Positions 26,001 through 35,700 of a stretch of DNA of 64,000 bases are shown piece by piece (within the stretch, counting starts at the first letter, position 1; every line of letters starts with the position of its first letter). This DNA is from Branchiostoma floridae (Eukaryota; Chordata; Leptocardii; Amphioxiformes; Branchiostomatidae). The translations under genes were made by a program, and so were the position numbers. The notes below the pieces were generated by a model, which saw nothing but the letters and a program-made list of their open reading frames with translations, did no database searches and had not been told where the DNA came from. The stretch covers positions 416,855 to 480,854 of the forward strand of contig NW_023365777.1 in the NCBI RefSeq assembly GCF_000003815.2, written 5' to 3'.

Positions 26001-28753
26001 TATGGCAATGAGTCTTCCAGTGATAATTTGTTGGCAGGCAGATGGATTTTCCATGGGGTGTGATTGACACAGTTGGGCCTATTATTTCTGCCCTGTTAAA
26101 CACAATCCTGGTTGTCCCAGTTACATCGCTTGTGTCTGAAATATAATAAGGACTACTCCTGATGGCATGCTTGAACTTGAAATCTGGAAGACATTTCTCG
26201 GATTTCAATTGCATTTAGCATTTCTTTGTGGAAATTGAATCAATTATGGCATTCAATTGATTTTTTCACTGGTAACATCTTGCACAGAGTAAAGTCTGCA
26301 AAAAGGGGCTTACTGTAAATGCCTTTAAGTTAGTGGGGATTTGATTTTGCAGTAGCTATATATATCGGCAGAAAATGGAGTTTTCGCATTTTTATTTTAG
26401 TTTGCAGTATGAAACAATGGGGTAGGCAGGGAGAAGATGAGACAAGTGTTTTTGCGGTGATTTTAAGTTTACAGTGAAAAGGCTAAAATGACAACCACAA
26501 ACATTGAACCACCACCAAAATTTCCACCAAAAATTGTAACTTTTACAGTACAGGAGAGTGGCAGTTAAATTCAAAATTCAATGCTTTAAATGCTAAGAAC
26601 CGGACTCGGCATGTGCTGTTTTTAATTGGTATCTCTACTAAACTGTAACTGAATGTGTCCCAAATGAGGTCATTATTACAGATCATTGATTATGTGTGAT
26701 TTGCGGTAAAAGATGTTAAATGATGGGAACTCCAATAATTGGGAACCACCGAGTGTGTGATGGGTTGAGATTAACGGCGGGAGGTGCGGGATTTGGCACG
26801 TCGATGATGTCTTCTAATAGTGCGAAAATTGGAATCCTTAAGAATCCTCTTCGTCTTGTCAAACTTGAGCTTGTCACTTGTTAGTACGCTGTAGGTTTCG
26901 GTGGTTGCATGGGGGGATGTTAAACATAGGCTTTTATCTGACAGAGAAGGATATGTTTCCAACAACAATACAACCATCTGTTTGAATGTTTATGTGCAGG
27001 GACCTAGCATTAGACTTAAAGCTACTACTGAGTCTAATATCTAAATCTGATTGTAGTTGCCAAGTCCCTTTTGTCCTCACCACAAATATTTAGAAAGAGT
27101 TTGGATAAGAGGCAAGATAAAAGCATACACATTGCAGGGTTGTAGCCAGCACCCGTCCTTCCGTCCTTTGAAGGAATTTTGCAGCTGGGGACAGAAAAAA
27201 ATTTTGACCGTTCTGTCCTCTGTGAGCAAAATTGAACCCTCAAAATGCAGAAAATAGTGTTTCAGAGGGTGAAGATTTCAAAATTTTCCTTGGGAGTATG
27301 CCCCGGACTCCCTAGGAACGCTGTGCCAAAGCCATTCAAAGTCGAGGGGACTGAAAATGATTTCGGGCTGGCTACATGTACAACCCTGACACATTGTATT
27401 TCATAATGGTATAATTCTATTAGTAAGTGTGATGTACCATGTGTTGCCACCATTCTTACTGAAATTGAGCCTACATTTCTGTTTGTTGCTCACAATGCTT
27501 ACGTGATACAGTAGGAGGGAAAGGTAAATATTGAATGTCTGATTTGTGATCTCTGGACAACAGTGTATATCATCGTGTATTACTGAAATGATCTTTCATA
27601 ATGATTTACTTCAACCATCTTTTAAAGTTTGTTATAAGAAGATTTAGTGTTACGGCATCATTTTAGTTTGCATATCAGCATGTCATCTATTATCCTTCAA
27701 GATGGCAGTCTTTCAGATATTTAATAATGTGTTTTGAAGAGCCAAGATCTGCATTGTCAAACGTTACAGATATATGCAGTAAGGTCATAGGACATGCATG
27801 TGAATTTCTCTAGAGATTGTAATTTGCATTCATTTTACTTTCATTGCTCCACTATCATTCTGTTACCTACAATGTACTGGCATGGCTAAACACGTGTCTC
27901 GTTTCAATCATTTTATGTGTTTCATCCTTTATTCCTTCTGAAAAGCTCAAATCATCCTACACCCACTAGCCACTTATCATTGTGGTCTTGAGAAGTTCAG
28001 ACAAAGTATAACCTTGACTTTGCTATATGTACTGTCTCTACAGGAGATGAGGGTATCATCAGACCTATCATTAATGGGTCCCCCACAGTCAAGCCACCCA
28101 AACCGCCAAAGAGCACGCCGATCGTTCCCACCCCTTCGGACCCGCCGGACAGTTGTGACGACGAGGACGACCCAGACTGCGACGACGGCTCAGGTTCAGG
28201 GGACGGCTCCGGTACCACCACCGCGAGCACGGACGGCGTCAGGTTCTCCGTTACCACGACAACGGGGGTAGGAAAGCAGACGACGCCTCCCTCGCTTCAG
28301 CCATCTCCTCCACGCCAGCCAGGCCTCCCACGTAACACGGTGCCGAGAGGTAACGGCCAGATTCCATCGACTAACGGGGTCTCCAACGTCATCCCGCCAC
28401 TGTTCCCCAAACAGCCTATCAACGGTAAACCGTCCAATATCGTCACGCCAGTAGAGCCCGGGAACGAGAAGAGCCCAGTCCAAAACCCCGTCCAGGAACA
28501 GCAAGTGGCGGACACGGCGAGCACGACGGGCATGGTGGTGGGCATTGTCGTCGCCGCAGCCATAGCCCTCCTCATCCTCCTCTATGCAATGTACAAGTAT
28601 AGGAATAGAGACGAAGGCTCCTACCGGATAGATGAAAGTCGAAACTATAACTTCCACACAAGTGGGTTACCAGCACAACAGAATGGCTCAGTCCCGAAAG
28701 AGAAACCACATAAACCAGTAAAAAAGAAAGATTCGAAAGAGTGGTACGTATGA
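13885..28753 (+). CDS. Nrxn: Neurexin, C-terminal part (last LNS domain, stalk, transmembrane helix, cytoplasmic tail); 5 exons, 5' end outside window
   Basis: Exons: 13885-14063, 18089-18260, 24372-24643, 25274-25361, 28044-28753, about 472 residues in all. Neurexins are presynaptic adhesion receptors that bind neuroligins and other partners through LNS domains. Exons 1-3 give one LNS (laminin-G-like) domain in the order known from neurexin LNS6: the LAVGF strand, [28 protein letters not shown] and GMLSGFYYN. Exons 4-5 give an acidic, Ser/Thr/Pro-rich stalk with ILVMSGSG and repeated DDEDD runs, like the segment before the vertebrate neurexin membrane helix. The helix lies at 28529-28600 and is followed by [10 protein letters not shown], a neurexin hallmark. 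The tail is 50 residues and ends EWYV, a PDZ ligand (vertebrates have EYYV). Upstream LNS/EGF exons were not found, so the rest of an alpha-type gene must lie before position 1. The final LNS domain plus stalk is also what a short neurexin form would use. Confidence 0.96.
14064..18088 (+). other. Nrxn: Neurexin intron
   Basis: AT-rich intron with GTGAGT donor and a pyrimidine-rich acceptor. It contains an (AATG)n-type tail near 14868-14884, a short AT microsatellite at about 15830-15841, a compositionally distinct block at 14980-15170 and a TCATTGTCATTG motif at 17102-17113 that resembles a LINE tail seen at 41670. No coding sequence was found. Confidence 0.8.
18089..18260 (+). CDS. Nrxn: Neurexin exon: middle of last LNS domain
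   Basis: The acceptor is ...ctatgcag and the donor GTGAGT at 18261. There are 57 codons plus one base, in phase 0 with the previous exon. It encodes [12 protein letters not shown], then [12 protein letters not shown] and [10 protein letters not shown], matching the neurexin LNS6 strand order. It ends at EKKPPG, the position where vertebrate neurexins carry splice site 4. Confidence 0.96.
18261..24371 (+). other. Nrxn: Neurexin intron at the splice-site-4 position
   Basis: This 6.1 kb intron falls between EKKPPG and KQLSVFNSQ, exactly where vertebrate neurexins insert the SS4 cassette. The flanking phase is 1. I looked for a phase 1-1 cassette exon and found none that I can support. A moderately GC-rich, low-homopolymer block lies at 19500-19870. 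Confidence 0.8.
24372..24643 (+). CDS. Nrxn: Neurexin exon: end of last LNS domain and start of stalk
   Basis: The acceptor is ...actcttcacag and the donor GTAAGT at 24644. Two bases complete the Gly codon split with the previous exon, then 90 codons follow. It begins [16 protein letters not shown] and ends the domain at [17 protein letters not shown], followed by a Pro/Val-rich stretch. A basic Ser/Arg-rich insert (about 12 residues, [12 protein letters not shown]) sits between the IRLGG and YFVGMLSG strands and is longer than the equivalent vertebrate loop as I know it. Confidence 0.96.
24644..25273 (+). other. Nrxn: Neurexin intron
   Basis: A 630 bp intron between the LNS-end exon and the acidic stalk exon, with GTAAGT donor and a CCCCCTACAG acceptor. 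Nothing else was recognised in it. Confidence 0.85.
25274..25361 (+). CDS. Nrxn: Neurexin exon: acidic stalk segment
   Basis: The acceptor is ...ccccctacag. The donor is a weak GTCAGA at 25362. It holds 29 codons plus one base and encodes [13 protein letters not shown], then two cysteines in an acidic run. The ILVMSGSG motif resembles the vertebrate stalk segment GLVISGYGSG. The length, 88 bases with phases 0 to 1, allows skipping only with a frame change. It is therefore probably constitutive, unless an alternative 3' part is used. Confidence 0.88.
25362..28043 (+). other. Nrxn: Neurexin intron before last exon
   Basis: A 2.7 kb intron. It contains a degenerate copy of the GCGGT foldback repeat (26309-26553) and two GC-richer blocks (25870-26150 and 26700-26920) that stand out from the AT-rich surroundings. 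The donor GTCAGA is weaker than the others in this gene. Confidence 0.8.
26309..26553 (+). repeat. GCGGT foldback unit, degenerate copy 3
   Basis: It keeps the order TTACTGTAAATGCC, GGGGATTTGATTTTGCAGTA, TTTTGCGGTGATTTTAAGTTT, ACCACCACCAAAATTTCC and TTTTACAGTA at lower identity, without the second block. Confidence 0.55.
28044..28753 (+). CDS. Nrxn: Neurexin last exon: stalk, transmembrane helix, cytoplasmic PDZ-ligand tail
   Basis: The acceptor is ...tgtctctacag; the stop TGA is at 28751-28753. The exon has 235 codons with no internal stop. The N-terminal 160 residues are a Pro/Thr/Ser stalk with two acidic cysteine-containing runs. The helix [20 protein letters not shown] starts at 28529. 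The positively charged KYRNR just after it sets the inside orientation. The tail ends in Lys-rich sequence followed by EWYV. Confidence 0.97.
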
Positions 28754-30650
28754 GGTGCCAATGTAAAGATCATAACCCCCCCTCCCCGTCAACTCTATTA
28801 GGTCCCTTACTGTATCAGTTGTTGCAGTAGACCAGGAGTGAAAAGTTGAAGGATCACACTAGAAATACAGAATATTGAAACAACAGAAACGCATTGTTTG
28901 TCTTGCCAGAATGGAGAGAGGGGGCTGTTAGCTCATAGATAAAACTATTCTAAAAATTGACCAAAGTCAGCGAGAACTTTTGCCACATGCCACTGTAATG
29001 GTGTAGTCCTACTTCATTGTAGCAGGTTTGTAGTGTATGTCAGCATTTCATGTGTATCCCTTTACAAATGGCTTTTATCCAAAAAATATCATAAATAGCT
29101 GTATGCAACATACATATCTTATTTAATATCAGTCTTCTCGTGTCCCACTATGAAACAAGGAGACTCAGTGGTTTACTCAACATTTGTGTACGAAAGGCCC
29201 ATTTGGGATTTTACAAATATTATATTTTGTTTATTTAAAGCAGATTTTGATATTCTATCCAGGTATCGGACTGTAAATGTGTATGAGCTGTATACCATTC
29301 CACACCATCCATACTTTACGTTAGTACAGACTAGCTGAATTTGTAAACGTATCAAATCGAAGGAACTTGGACATGCGAGGGTTAATTGTTTTTGCTTCCC
29401 TGGAGGAAGTGATGTGACATGTCAACATTCCAGTATTCCCACCTAACTTGACTCGATCACCCTCTCAGGAACATGCAGACTCAAGCCTTGTGCCTTTTCA
29501 CTGCTTTAAAAGATTTAAAACAGATGCATACTGGCAATCCAACTGGTAACACTGCATGCATTTCATCACTTTTGTGAACTGCATCTGTAGGATATATTGC
29601 TATAGCTGACAATCATCGAGAAAGCCTCCAAAAGTTGTTTTTGTCTTGACAATCTTTAGTAGCCATTCCGGCACGTCTCAAATTTTACTCCACATCAGCT
29701 GTAAAGACAACGGTGCTAACATTCTCTGATACAATTTGTTTACCTGCACTGTTGTGTTCCTAGCAAGTTGTGTAAACAAATGCTATGTACAATCTCTGGG
29801 GATGGTTTACTTGGGGCTTGTTCCTGCATGTTCCTCCACCCGAAATCTTGTCTCCTGATGTGCCAGTTGTACTGTTGTCATGTGGAGGCCTAAATGGAAG
29901 TGATAATGTCCATTTCTTTGTAGCCTCTCAGCCAGTACAGAAGCGGAGCCCTCCGTCCTTGTGATGATGTGTGCTTACATAGGTCTATAGCAATATTCCT
30001 TGTAGGAATAGCACAGTCAGAGGCAAAAGCTATTTGGCTCGCCCCTGAGGCATCGCCAAAAATATCCTGGCCAATATTGGACTGCTATAAGTACATGTAA
30101 TACGTGATGTGACACAGTTCTCGTTCCAAAAAAAAAACGACGAAGACAAAAAAAAAACTTCTGTAAGAAGCGACACAAACATTGGTTACGTTGAGAGAAA
30201 TGTATAAAAAAATTATGATGATTTGAGGTCCCCATTGCTAGCGCACCATGTATATATATATATTTGTACGCTCTCTGTTGGTTGGAGCCTTAGGCAGTCA
30301 GCAGTGTTATATGGGGAACTAGTGATAGCAAAGAAAAACAGTACTATCGTGTGCAAGAATGACCAGTGTAATAAATAGTGTGTGTGGATCAATCCAAGCT
30401 TTATGTACTTAAAGAGCTATACAGAATTATGTTATACCAACTGAATGTTTATATGGTGTCATTTTTTAAGTTCAAGATCAAAGAACGATTATTTGTAGCT
30501 ATGTACTGTGTTTTATAGAAGATTAAAATATGAAGATGTAGCAATAACAGAGTCTAGAAGTCCTTAGTTGTTACATTTAGTTCCGAAATCTCCGGTCGAG
30601 TTTTGATGTCTAGATGCAGAAATCATCAATAAACTTGAAACAAAACTTTT
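28754..30650 (+). other. Nrxn: Neurexin 3' untranslated region (inferred)
   Basis: About 1.9 kb of AT-rich sequence follows the neurexin stop with no supported coding potential. Two canonical poly(A) signals are present, AATAAA at 30370-30375 and at 30628-30633, suggesting alternative 3' ends. The end point is inferred from the second signal plus a usual 15-20 base cleavage distance. Confidence 0.6.
30628..30633 (+). promoter_or_regulatory. Candidate neurexin poly(A) signal AATAAA
   Basis: This canonical hexamer follows the neurexin stop on the same strand and is the last one before the convergent receptor gene. An earlier AATAAA at 30370-30375 is an alternative. Confidence 0.5.
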
Positions 30651-31662
30651 CTGGGATTATTTTTCAAACTTTTATGACAAGTAATTTTATCAAATTTCGG
30701 ATAAATTTTGCCCATATATCAATCTTGCTTAAGAATATTTTTGTTAGAATGTTAAATTGATGATTTTGATGGTTATGTTGTATTAATTCTGTATTGTGAA
30801 ATACCAGTACATGTAATTGCAAAATTGATAACGTTTATGATTGACAAGAAAATGACAACGCAACAGAAATGTAGTATTTGGTGCATTTTCAGTAGACATC
30901 GATAGGCGGCGCTGGGAAGCTGCAAGCCACTGAAACTTTGCCATCACTGCGACTCAAATCTATCTGAACAGACAATATGACTTCTACTTGCGAAGAGTCT
31001 GAGGAGGTAGTAGTAGAACAATGCCTTTACAATCAAAGGTAGGCAAGGCACACTCATTGTTTTATTAGAAAAACCTCAAGTCTCATGAGTCTATTTCATT
31101 TATTTCAGCTTGTGCTTTTTGAGTCTATACATAAAATTCTCCTGGAGCACTAACGTTCCTTAGCAGGTGTTTACACCGTTTCTCGCCGACTGGGGTTAAT
31201 GACCTCCCTGGGAGAGGAGCGGCATCTTTCAAACCAGCCGCTAGGAGCGCTGTTTAGTAAGACCTCTGAGCCTTGACAATGAGGTGACAGTTACGCTGTA
31301 TTGGCGTTCACACTCACCTGTACATGTACTCTATACTTAAAGGAGAATTCTATTGACATGCATATATTAGTACAACATTGCATGCTTACAAATGGAGGAC
31401 AAATACAAAATTTTGACATTTTTCACCTACGTTTTCCATTCAGTGACTTTAAAAGTGATCAGAGAATCCTGCACCAACGTTAACTCTTTTCGGAGTCTCG
31501 TATTCGAAAGGCACATCTTATTGTCTTTGGCTGCAACAACAGTCGAGCATTGCATGCGTTACGGATATAACACTAGGAATCATGAACTTGAATTTGTACT
31601 TCAGTTAAAACGGGATCCTCCGATGTCGCAATAACGTTATATGATGTCCATAGCAATTATCT
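30651..31662. other. Intergenic region between convergent neurexin and glutamate receptor genes
   Basis: About 1 kb of AT-rich sequence between two tail-to-tail genes. I see no gene and no recognised repeat in it. It includes both inferred 3' ends. Confidence 0.6.
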
Positions 31663-31668
31663 TTTATT
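31663..31668 (-). promoter_or_regulatory. Candidate poly(A) signal of the glutamate receptor gene
   Basis: AATAAA on the minus strand about 48 bases past the stop codon. The resulting 3' UTR would be very short; later signals are possible (for example minus-strand AATAAA near 31063). Confidence 0.3.
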
Positions 31669-31715
31669 CTAGTACCATTATGAATCATTTGTTATTCTAT
31701 TGGATCGTTTCTTTA

Positions 31716-32735
31716 TCATGCAGAGTCCTGTACAGACTGTATATCGTTAAGCTCCACTTCTTCTATAACCACTGCCTCCTCTTGAACACCATCCTCGCTG
31801 TCCTCCTCAAAAACATTCTCCTCAAGTTCCTCCTCAAACCCCCCCTCCTCCATCTCTCTCTCCTCAACAACTCCATCCTCTCTCTCTTCCACGGCGCCAT
31901 CTCTCTCTTCCACGACTTCACTTACGTCTTCTATGTTATTATCGTCTTGTTTCTCTTCGATATTTTCATCATCCATTTTCTTCAGTTTGAACACGATTAC
32001 TTCGATGACACAAACCGCCATCCCCAGAGCCGAAATAGCGCCCAGAATCACAAACAAACCCAGTAGGTTTTCCATCTTCAACACGCCGTTATCTTTCTTG
32101 CGGTCGCTCTCTTTACAGCGCCCCCTGTCGACCTCCAACCACCTGTTGCTCAACTCTTCGACGACGCCGACTTGTCGCATGGTTTCAATCTCGTAAGCAA
32201 TCCTGTCCTTGTGTGGGGAGCCAATGGGAATGGGGAAGCCCACGTGGTATTTATAGAAGGGCTGTCCTACCATTTCAACTTCACACAACTCTTTGATTTG
32301 ACGAAATCGCACCCCGGAGAAGGTGATAAAGGCATATTTACCTTTAGCCGCTCTTTTTAGACCTTCTTCGTTCGAACCTACCAACCAATCAGGATTGGCG
32401 CTGATCTTCTCCCACATGTCCCGCAGGGGGAACGAGTCCGCTGTTTCGAACAGCCTCCTGATGGCGTAGGACCTTATGAAGCCGTACTCCAGTTTGTTCT
32501 GTCTAGGGAGGTCCTCCATGCTTCGGATGGGGTTGACGGGTTTGACCGTGAGGAAGGCGGCCAGGTTGGCGGTGTAGGAAGCCATGACGACCAGCACGAA
32601 GAACCACCAGGTGCCGATGATGATCCGTCCCCCGAAGGACATGGGCTGGTTCTCAGCGCCCTGCCCTACAGTGGAGGAGAAGACGTTCCACAGGCTGTTC
32701 CAGGCGTTGTAGTTACCACCCTGGGATGGTTCCAC
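31716..32735 (-). CDS. Glutamate receptor exon 12: pore, M3, S2, TM4 and acidic tail
   Basis: 339 codons and a TGA stop. Pore loop NSLWNVFSSTVGQGAENQP, with Gly at the position that aligns with the Q/R site; M3 GTWWFFVLVVMASYTANLAAFLT; S2 lobe; TM4 LLGLFVILGAISALGMAV. The last about 85 residues are almost all Glu, Asp and Val with repeated VVEERE units. A frame-compatible acceptor (...ctttgtttcag) lies at 32736. The ATG at 32744 lies in the intron and is not a start. Confidence 0.96.
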   Translation of the reverse strand: MEPSQGGNYNAWNSLWNVFSSTVGQGAENQPMSFGGRIIIGTWWFFVLVVMASYTANLAAFLTVKPVNPIRSMEDLPRQNKLEYGFIRSYAIRRLFETADSFPLRDMWEKISANPDWLVGSNEEGLKRAAKGKYAFITFSGVRFRQIKELCEVEMVGQPFYKYHVGFPIPIGSPHKDRIAYEIETMRQVGVVEELSNRWLEVDRGRCKESDRKKDNGVLKMENLLGLFVILGAISALGMAVCVIEVIVFKLKKMDDENIEEKQDDNNIEDVSEVVEERDGAVEEREDGVVEEREMEEGGFEEELEENVFEEDSEDGVQEEAVVIEEVELNDIQSVQDSA

Positions 32736-35700
32736 CTGAAACAAAGACTAGGGTTATAATCATTGTCACACATTTTCATGAAGCCGGTGCCTGCGGCTAC
32801 CGGGTTATTTTTGGGCATGGTAGGATCCAGGTTGATTTCAACTCGGAATTGAAATTATCCCGGGACCCAGTAACAAATGCAAACCGTACCCTAATCGTGA
32901 GCACACCGTGAAGTATCCCAACGGTATCTGGCAGTCCACCGTAGCAACTTTGGGGCCCGGCCGGGGCTACAGTTGCAAATGTGACCGTAGCATAAGAAGA
33001 CTACGCGTACAGTATGTTTTCATACTGACCTGTCCTCGTTTGGCCAGCCATCTCCACTCGTACGGGTTGAACTGGTTGACCAGTGTTAGGAAGAGGCTGA
33101 CCACCACCATGGCCGAGGCGAAAAGGGCCCACATCGGCGGGGACAGTGGGGTCATGAAAGCCAACAAACCCGTCAGTTCCTAAGGTAAAGAAGGATGTCA
33201 AAGTGCTGTCAATCAAAAAAGATACCTCAGCATAGCGTTATGGTGTTCTTTATCCTTATCGTAGTGTTCTTTACTACTAGTAGTAATGTACATACACAAA
33301 TATAACTATAAGCGCACACAAGCAATGTCGCGGAATACGCCTGTGTATTATCAAATCGTCAGAGAACGTCGACCAATCAGAAGGCCCCATTTCATGTTAG
33401 TTATGACGTCGTAGCACAGAATTGCGACAGCTATAATAGATTTGAATGCTGGTCCAAAGAAGCCTAGTGGTCCTTTCTGCTACCATAATCTCCGACCCTC
33501 AAACATAGACTAAGTCAAGGTATACGTAACGGTACCTTCACGGGTCTGGGAGTGAAGATGGTGTAGCCGAACTCCTTTAACTCCGGGCTAAGATCGTAAT
33601 ACTTGCGTCTCATCTCCCGCATAGACTTCACCACCATGCCGAGATGCACCTAAAGTACACCAGAACATAAATAAAAACACATACTTTGTCGGATGCTATT
33701 GAATAAATGTCAAGAACTTGGAGAAATCATTTCTTTACTCATTCAAAAGGAAATACAACCAGTAGATGAGGTCATGTGGAAGAAGGAATAAAACGTTCTC
33801 CGGATAAAAGATTTGACTCACCGCAATTTTCGAATGAATCGCTCAGTCGTCATCAGTTATCTGACCCGATCGCTCTGGACACGTGACGTTATGCATGTGA
33901 CGTCAGCAACGAATCAAAAAGGTTATCGGAAGTCGATATCGCCTCAGTTGAAGGGAGACTGATGCGCTCTGATTGAATCACGTGTCCAGATATATCGGGT
34001 TACATAACTGATGGGAATCGAGTGATTTGGTCGAAAATCCTGATTCCCATTTCTTTGACTAAGAGAGCGGCTATTTTTTTCATAATCACATAATTTTACC
34101 AACTTAGACGAACTTTTATGGAAATATAAGATCTGTTTCTTTTATATATCCATAAACCTGGTGTACCCCTTTGTTAAATTGCCGTTTGATTTCCGCGTCA
34201 GGGAGTGCATCCTCGTACACCTTCTCCACATCGATGGTGAAGTTGAGCCTCTTGGACAGTCCCTTCATCAGATCCACCAGGAAACCCTCGTACTTGTCTA
34301 TACCATGGAAACTCTCGCTGTCTACTCTCCTGCCCACCCAGGGTGGGTTCTAAAACACGACAGAGGTATTACTGTTCTTACAGTGTGAAAACGGGAGTGT
34401 AAGAAGGCAGTAGACATCTTATTGCTAAAGGTGGGTTTACACTTGCGTATATATTCGGTACGTATGTACCAAGCTCCACTGGAACAATAGTACATGTATT
34501 GGACAATAAAATTGGACAAACATAGACACATAGCACACCAGAGGCATATCTGTCCAATTTATACTACAATACTACTAGAGGCTATATAAGAATTCCATAC
34601 GAACCTCAGACGGACTTGGATATAAAGTGTGAACCCGGCTTTAGCCATAATACTGTAAATACGCATCTCATACGGACTTTGATATACGTAAAAGTGTGAA
34701 CAGATCTAGACCCTAAGTGATTAAGTGTAGAATTGCATGCAGGATACAAATGTTATCACTACGTCTAGAATATTCCTGTAATGTTACTTAACAATTGTAG
34801 TTAATATCAAACTAAGCTTAAGCCTTTTACCTCTACGAAATCCTAGACTAGCCGTACGTACCAGGAAAGTTATAACGCGAAGAGGTTTGTTGCCGAACAC
34901 GAAAGGTCCGTCTTTTCCGGACTTCACCAGACCAAGAGTCCGGTTCACATCACTCCACGTACCGACCTGAGAAACGGAAAATGATATCATTCTGCAGTTC
35001 TCAATGTAGGGTAGATAACATGTAAGTCTTGTAATATTGTAGCTGTCGAGCAATAAAATCCTTTCGTTCATTCATATCTTCTAAAGGTGTTTAGTAAACA
35101 AGACTCGAACACAAGAGCACTAAAACTGCTTACTTGATTTTTTTATCGGCCTTACCTTTGTAAGGTTTCCACCATCGTTCTCTATGACGTCAATCGACAC
35201 GTTTCTCCTACTGCCGCCTTGGTTGAACGACACCCAACCGGTCCGTCCTTCAAACGACACCTGTCAGAATAGGGGGAAATTGCAACGCAGCTCTTTGTGC
35301 CAATTCTTACGCCATAAGGCAGTATGTAACGGTCACCAATCAGTCAGTAAATATGAAAAAGTGGGCTGCAGCGCGTAATCATTTCACCCATAGCACAGAG
35401 ATTTTATTTTCGTCACGTTTCTTCTTCTGTCACAATCTTCAAAGGGATTCATCTCGGTCGTTCCTTGGCTGAATGTTATGAAATTTGGCACAGTAGTAGA
35501 GAGGGCTATACCCCAGACATTTTAAAATTCTTTTTTAGAAACGCCTTTAAAATGATTTTATTGAAGTTGTTATTTGGCCATGTTCAGACCAAAACTCTAT
35601 ATTTGACCTCCTTGCCCTGACATTACAACTAAATGACTTGAAATTTAGTCAATTTAGTAGAGATATGCCGATATTTTGTTTAAGGATTCGGGTAATATAT

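Noticed and set aside
28196-28657. 153-codon antisense open frame over the last neurexin exon
   Set aside because: It is a shadow of the GC-rich stalk and membrane-helix codons; the sense frame has full neurexin similarity and a correct stop.
31641-32066. 141-codon plus-strand frame rich in Leu, Phe and Ile
   Set aside because: It is the complement of the Glu/Asp tail of the glutamate receptor, not a membrane protein gene.
33650-34157. Possible missing S1 exon of the glutamate receptor
   Set aside because: A good-looking minus-strand GTGAGTC donor lies near 33831, but every frame upstream of it has a stop, and the S1 length without it is already near normal. The region is a palindromic element.
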